The position numbers were made by a program, and so were the translations under genes. This document shows positions 7,203-8,591 of a stretch of DNA of 8,591 nt, in pieces. Each line of letters starts with the position of its first letter. The first letter of the stretch is position 1. This DNA comes from Prevotellamassilia sp. (GTDB lineage: Bacteria; Bacteroidota; Bacteroidia; Bacteroidales; Bacteroidaceae). The DNA is taken from the NCBI GenBank assembly GCA_018383375.1, contig JAHAWW010000105.1:1-8591 (forward strand), read 5' to 3'. Under the pieces are notes generated by a model. It was not told the origin of the DNA. It saw only the letters and a program-made list of their open reading frames with translations, and made no database searches.

Positions 7203-7961
7203 TTATAGCAGTGAGCGCATCACGTCCATCAAGCCATAGGCCGTGACGTCGAGCGTAGTCGGTGTGATGGCCACGTAGCCGTGGGCCAAGGCCCAGCGGT
7301 CGGTGTCTTCGGCTTCAGGTTCGAGCTCTTCGCATTCGCCGCCCAGCCAGAAATACTCGCCGCCGTGAGGGTGACGGCAAGCCACAATCTCGTTCACCCA
7401 GCGGCTGTTGGCCATTCGGCACACTTTCACACCGTTGTAGTGGCCGCCATCGGGAAAGTTGATGTTAAGGCAAGTCATGGCCGGTATGCCCATAGCTATG
7501 GCCTTGAAGGTGAGGTCGACCAAATAAGGAGCCATGGGAGTGAAGTCGGCATCCGGATGGATGTTGCAGAGCGAGAAAGCCACGCTGGGATACCCCTGCA
7601 AGGCCCCTTCGATGGCCACGCCCATGGTGCCCGAATAGTGCGCGTTGACCGACGAGTTGTCGCCGTGGTTGATGCCACCGATGATGAGGTCGGGGCGCCG
7701 TGTGATGAAGCGGTTGACAGCCATTTTGATGCAGTCGGCCGGTGTGCCGCTGGTTTTGTATCGGGTGAGCCCTTCGGTCTCTTCCACCTTGCTATAGCGC
7801 AGTGGGTCGCGTGAGGTAATCGACATAGACATCCCCGACCGCGGGCCGTCTGGAGCCACGACGAGCAGGTCGGCGTGGGGGCGTAGTGTTTCGACGAGAA
7901 AGTTAAGGCCGCGTGCAGCAATGCCGTCGTCGTTTGAAATGAGGATATAGGGTTTTTCCAT
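7203..7961 (-). CDS. surE: 5'/3'-nucleotidase SurE
   Basis: SurE is a metal-dependent cytoplasmic phosphatase that hydrolyses nucleoside 5'- and 3'-monophosphates and is linked to stationary-phase survival in other bacteria. With the ATG at 7961 the product has 252 residues, the usual family size. The metal site is complete: Asp11 and Asp12 in ISNDDG (8-13), Ser42 in PDGPRSG (37-43) and Asn98 in GGINHGDN (95-102). Other family stretches are SGTPADC (71-77), HYSGTMGVAIEGAL (108-121) and ITPTTLDVTAYG (232-243). A longer frame from GTG at 8054 would add a hydrophobic leader, but an exact promoter match lies inside that leader, so the shorter start is preferred. It is the first gene of the operon, with an expected 5' leader of roughly 50 bases. 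Confidence 0.96.
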   Translation of the reverse strand: MEKPYILISNDDGIAARGLNFLVETLRPHADLLVVAPDGPRSGMSMSITSRDPLRYSKVEETEGLTRYKTSGTPADCIKMAVNRFITRRPDLIIGGINHGDNSSVNAHYSGTMGVAIEGALQGYPSVAFSLCNIHPDADFTPMAPYLVDLTFKAIAMGIPAMTCLNINFPDGGHYNGVKVCRMANSRWVNEIVACRHPHGGEYFWLGGECEELEPEAEDTDRWALAHGYVAITPTTLDVTAYGLMDVMRSLL

Positions 7962-8015
7962 AAGGTCTGAATGAGGTGTGAGCCGGTCGTGAAGCCTCGA
8001 CGTCACTATAAAAAG

Positions 8016-8046
8016 CAAAATTACTAAAAATATCGCCGCAGTCAAA
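8016..8046 (-). promoter_or_regulatory. Promoter of the surE-lpxB-aroA operon
   Basis: On the minus strand TTTG (8046-8043) is followed by exactly 19 bases and TAATTTTG (8023-8016). This fits the Bacteroidetes primary sigma-factor consensus TTTG-N19-21-TAnnTTTG in every specified position. Transcription would start near 8008-8012, about 50 bases ahead of the surE ATG. It also rules against translation from GTG at 8054, which lies upstream of the promoter itself. Confidence 0.82.
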
Positions 8047-8089
8047 AACTCCACGGCCCAAGCTGAGCAGCCGAGACCCTTTTTGTCTT

Positions 8090-8120
8090 TTTGTAGAATG
8101 CCTTCGGAGTGGTATATTTG
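8090..8120 (+). promoter_or_regulatory. Divergent plus-strand promoter
   Basis: TTTG (8090-8093), exactly 19 bases, then TATATTTG (8113-8120): another complete match to the Bacteroidetes consensus. It faces away from the surE promoter, with 43 bases between the two TTTG boxes. Transcription should begin near 8124-8128, only about 10 bases before a terminator hairpin. Confidence 0.8.
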
Positions 8121-8136
8121 TGAAAAGAAAGCAACC

Positions 8137-8160
8137 GCCCCGCTCTTCGGGGCTTTTTTT
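8137..8160 (+). terminator. Strong intrinsic terminator just after the divergent promoter
   Basis: GCCCCG (8137-8142) pairs perfectly with CGGGGC (8148-8153) around a CTCTT loop and is followed by seven Ts (8154-8160). This is a textbook intrinsic terminator on the plus strand. The opposite strand has no comparable T run. No plus-strand gene precedes it, so its only visible client is the transcript from the promoter at 8090-8120, which it would stop at about 30-37 bases. Confidence 0.8.
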
Positions 8161-8178
8161 GTGGCTTTTAGACCGTTA

Positions 8179-8211
8179 CGGGGCTAAGGACAGTTTTCGC
8201 GGGGCTAAGGA
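8179..8211. repeat. Tandem 12-base direct repeat CGGGGCTAAGGA, 21 bases apart
   Basis: CGGGGCTAAGGA occurs at 8179-8190 and again, identically, at 8200-8211. The 21-base period is two turns of B-DNA, as expected of paired protein sites on one face of the helix. The first seven bases, CGGGGCT, also occur at 8148-8154 as the 3' arm of the terminator. Function is unknown. Confidence 0.7.
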
Positions 8212-8275
8212 TAGGAATTACTCGCCTTATTTCTGGTCGGTGAAAACCCTATGGGCGCAACGTTTGAGCCCCATC

Positions 8276-8298
8276 CAGACCGTTTTGAGCCTGGTCTG
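8276..8298. repeat. Small hairpin CAGACC/GGTCTG within a repeat cluster
   Basis: CAGACC (8276-8281) and GGTCTG (8293-8298) form six base pairs with an 11-base loop. Around it lie CGTTTGAGCC (8261-8270), CGTTTTGAGCC (8281-8291) and the inverted CTCAACG (8306-8312), plus AGACCGTT at 8170-8177, 8277-8284 and 8416-8423. The first and third AGACCGTT copies extend to AGACCGTTAC. Confidence 0.45.
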
Positions 8299-8491
8299 AG
8301 ATGTTCTCAACGGCATAAACACTTGTTTGTCAGCGAGATAAGAAATACTTGCCTTTTGTTTTGTGTTCCTTATTGATTTGCGGCCCTTTTGCAAAATAGC
8401 CCCAATCTTTTTGAAAGACCGTTACACGCTGTCACGCACGACCCACCTTTTTGACAAAAACGCCACGCCCCGTGTCGCCCTCTTGCCGACC

Positions 8492-8570
8492 GGCCGGCGT
8501 GCAGGGCCATTGGGCCTCCCAAGTGTCCCAAACTCCCATAGGCCTTGGCCGGCACGCGAAAACACCGGCC
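8492..8570. repeat. Long imperfect hairpin at the right edge
   Basis: Nested complementary blocks pair GCGTGC (8497-8502) with GCACGC (8552-8557), GGCCA (8505-8509) with TGGCC (8546-8550), and GGCCT (8513-8517) with AGGCC (8540-8544), around a 22-base loop. An outer GGCCG (8492-8496) can pair with CGGCC (8566-8570) across a bulge. This makes about 21 pairs broken by small internal loops. It may be a structured RNA leader or an intergenic repeat; no known family was recognised. Confidence 0.45.
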
Positions 8571-8591
8571 TTTTGGCGCGCTGTGTAAGAA

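Larger units (their letters stand above)
8055..8591. other. Right non-coding region with divergent promoter and repeats
   Basis: No credible coding sequence was found on either strand in these 537 bases. The region contains a plus-strand promoter (8090-8120), a terminator (8137-8160), tandem 12-base repeats (8179-8211), several repeated AGACCGTT and CGTTTGAGCC elements (8170-8425) and a long imperfect hairpin at the right edge (8492-8570). The part from 8161 onward may be a leader for a plus-strand gene beyond the window, or simply an intergenic region with a regulatory role. Confidence 0.6.

Noticed and set aside
7962..8054. N-terminal extension of SurE starting at GTG 8054 with a hydrophobic, signal-like leader
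   Set aside because: An exact promoter match lies inside it, the ATG at 7961 gives the normal SurE length, and SurE is a cytoplasmic enzyme family.
8228..8235. Additional plus-strand -7 box TATTTCTG (also at 343-350)
   Set aside because: Each copy has one mismatch in the TTTG part and no TTTG at the proper upstream distance.
8370..8555. A 61-residue minus-strand frame in the right flank
   Set aside because: Its composition is unlike a typical protein, it has no recognisable motif, and it overlaps the imperfect hairpin.

Overview
The window looks like chromosomal DNA from a Bacteroidales bacterium, probably Prevotellaceae or a close relative. Three things point there. The promoters fit the Bacteroidetes pattern (TTTG, 19 bases, TAnnTTTG). 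No gene start has a clear Shine-Dalgarno sequence. The last gene is a SprE/PorW-type lipoprotein, a component of the type IX secretion system (T9SS) found in this phylum. The family assignment is an inference; the phylum is secure.

All six genes lie on the minus strand and read right to left as one probable operon: surE (7203-7961), lpxB (5940-7115), aroA (4660-5928), a small membrane-anchored Cys/His protein (4226-4630), an ABC-3 family metal permease (3347-4201) and the sprE/porW-like gene (427-3333). Gaps are 87, 11, 29, 24 and 13 bases. An exact promoter match at 8016-8046 sits just upstream of surE, and a weak intrinsic terminator may follow the last gene at 385-428.

The genes join nucleotide salvage or repair (SurE), lipid A synthesis (LpxB), the shikimate pathway (AroA), metal transport and T9SS. 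A loose cell-envelope theme links LpxB, the permease and SprE; the rest is housekeeping. The least understood gene is the 134-residue protein at 4226-4630. It has one membrane segment and a CCxxHxxC motif that formally matches the phospholipase A2 histidine pattern but more likely binds metal.

The two non-coding flanks hold the less ordinary signals. On the right (8055-8591), a second exact promoter fires away from the operon and meets a strong terminator hairpin within about 20 bases of its expected start. Beyond it lie tandem 12-base repeats 21 bases apart, further repeats and a long imperfect hairpin at the window edge. On the left (1-426) there is a 13-base-pair inverted repeat with a third half-site. 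Next to it is a 112-base segment bounded by roughly 22-base imperfect inverted repeats, whose edge coincides with the expected start of a minus-strand transcript. I found no CRISPR array, tRNA, rRNA, intact transposase or recognised riboswitch.
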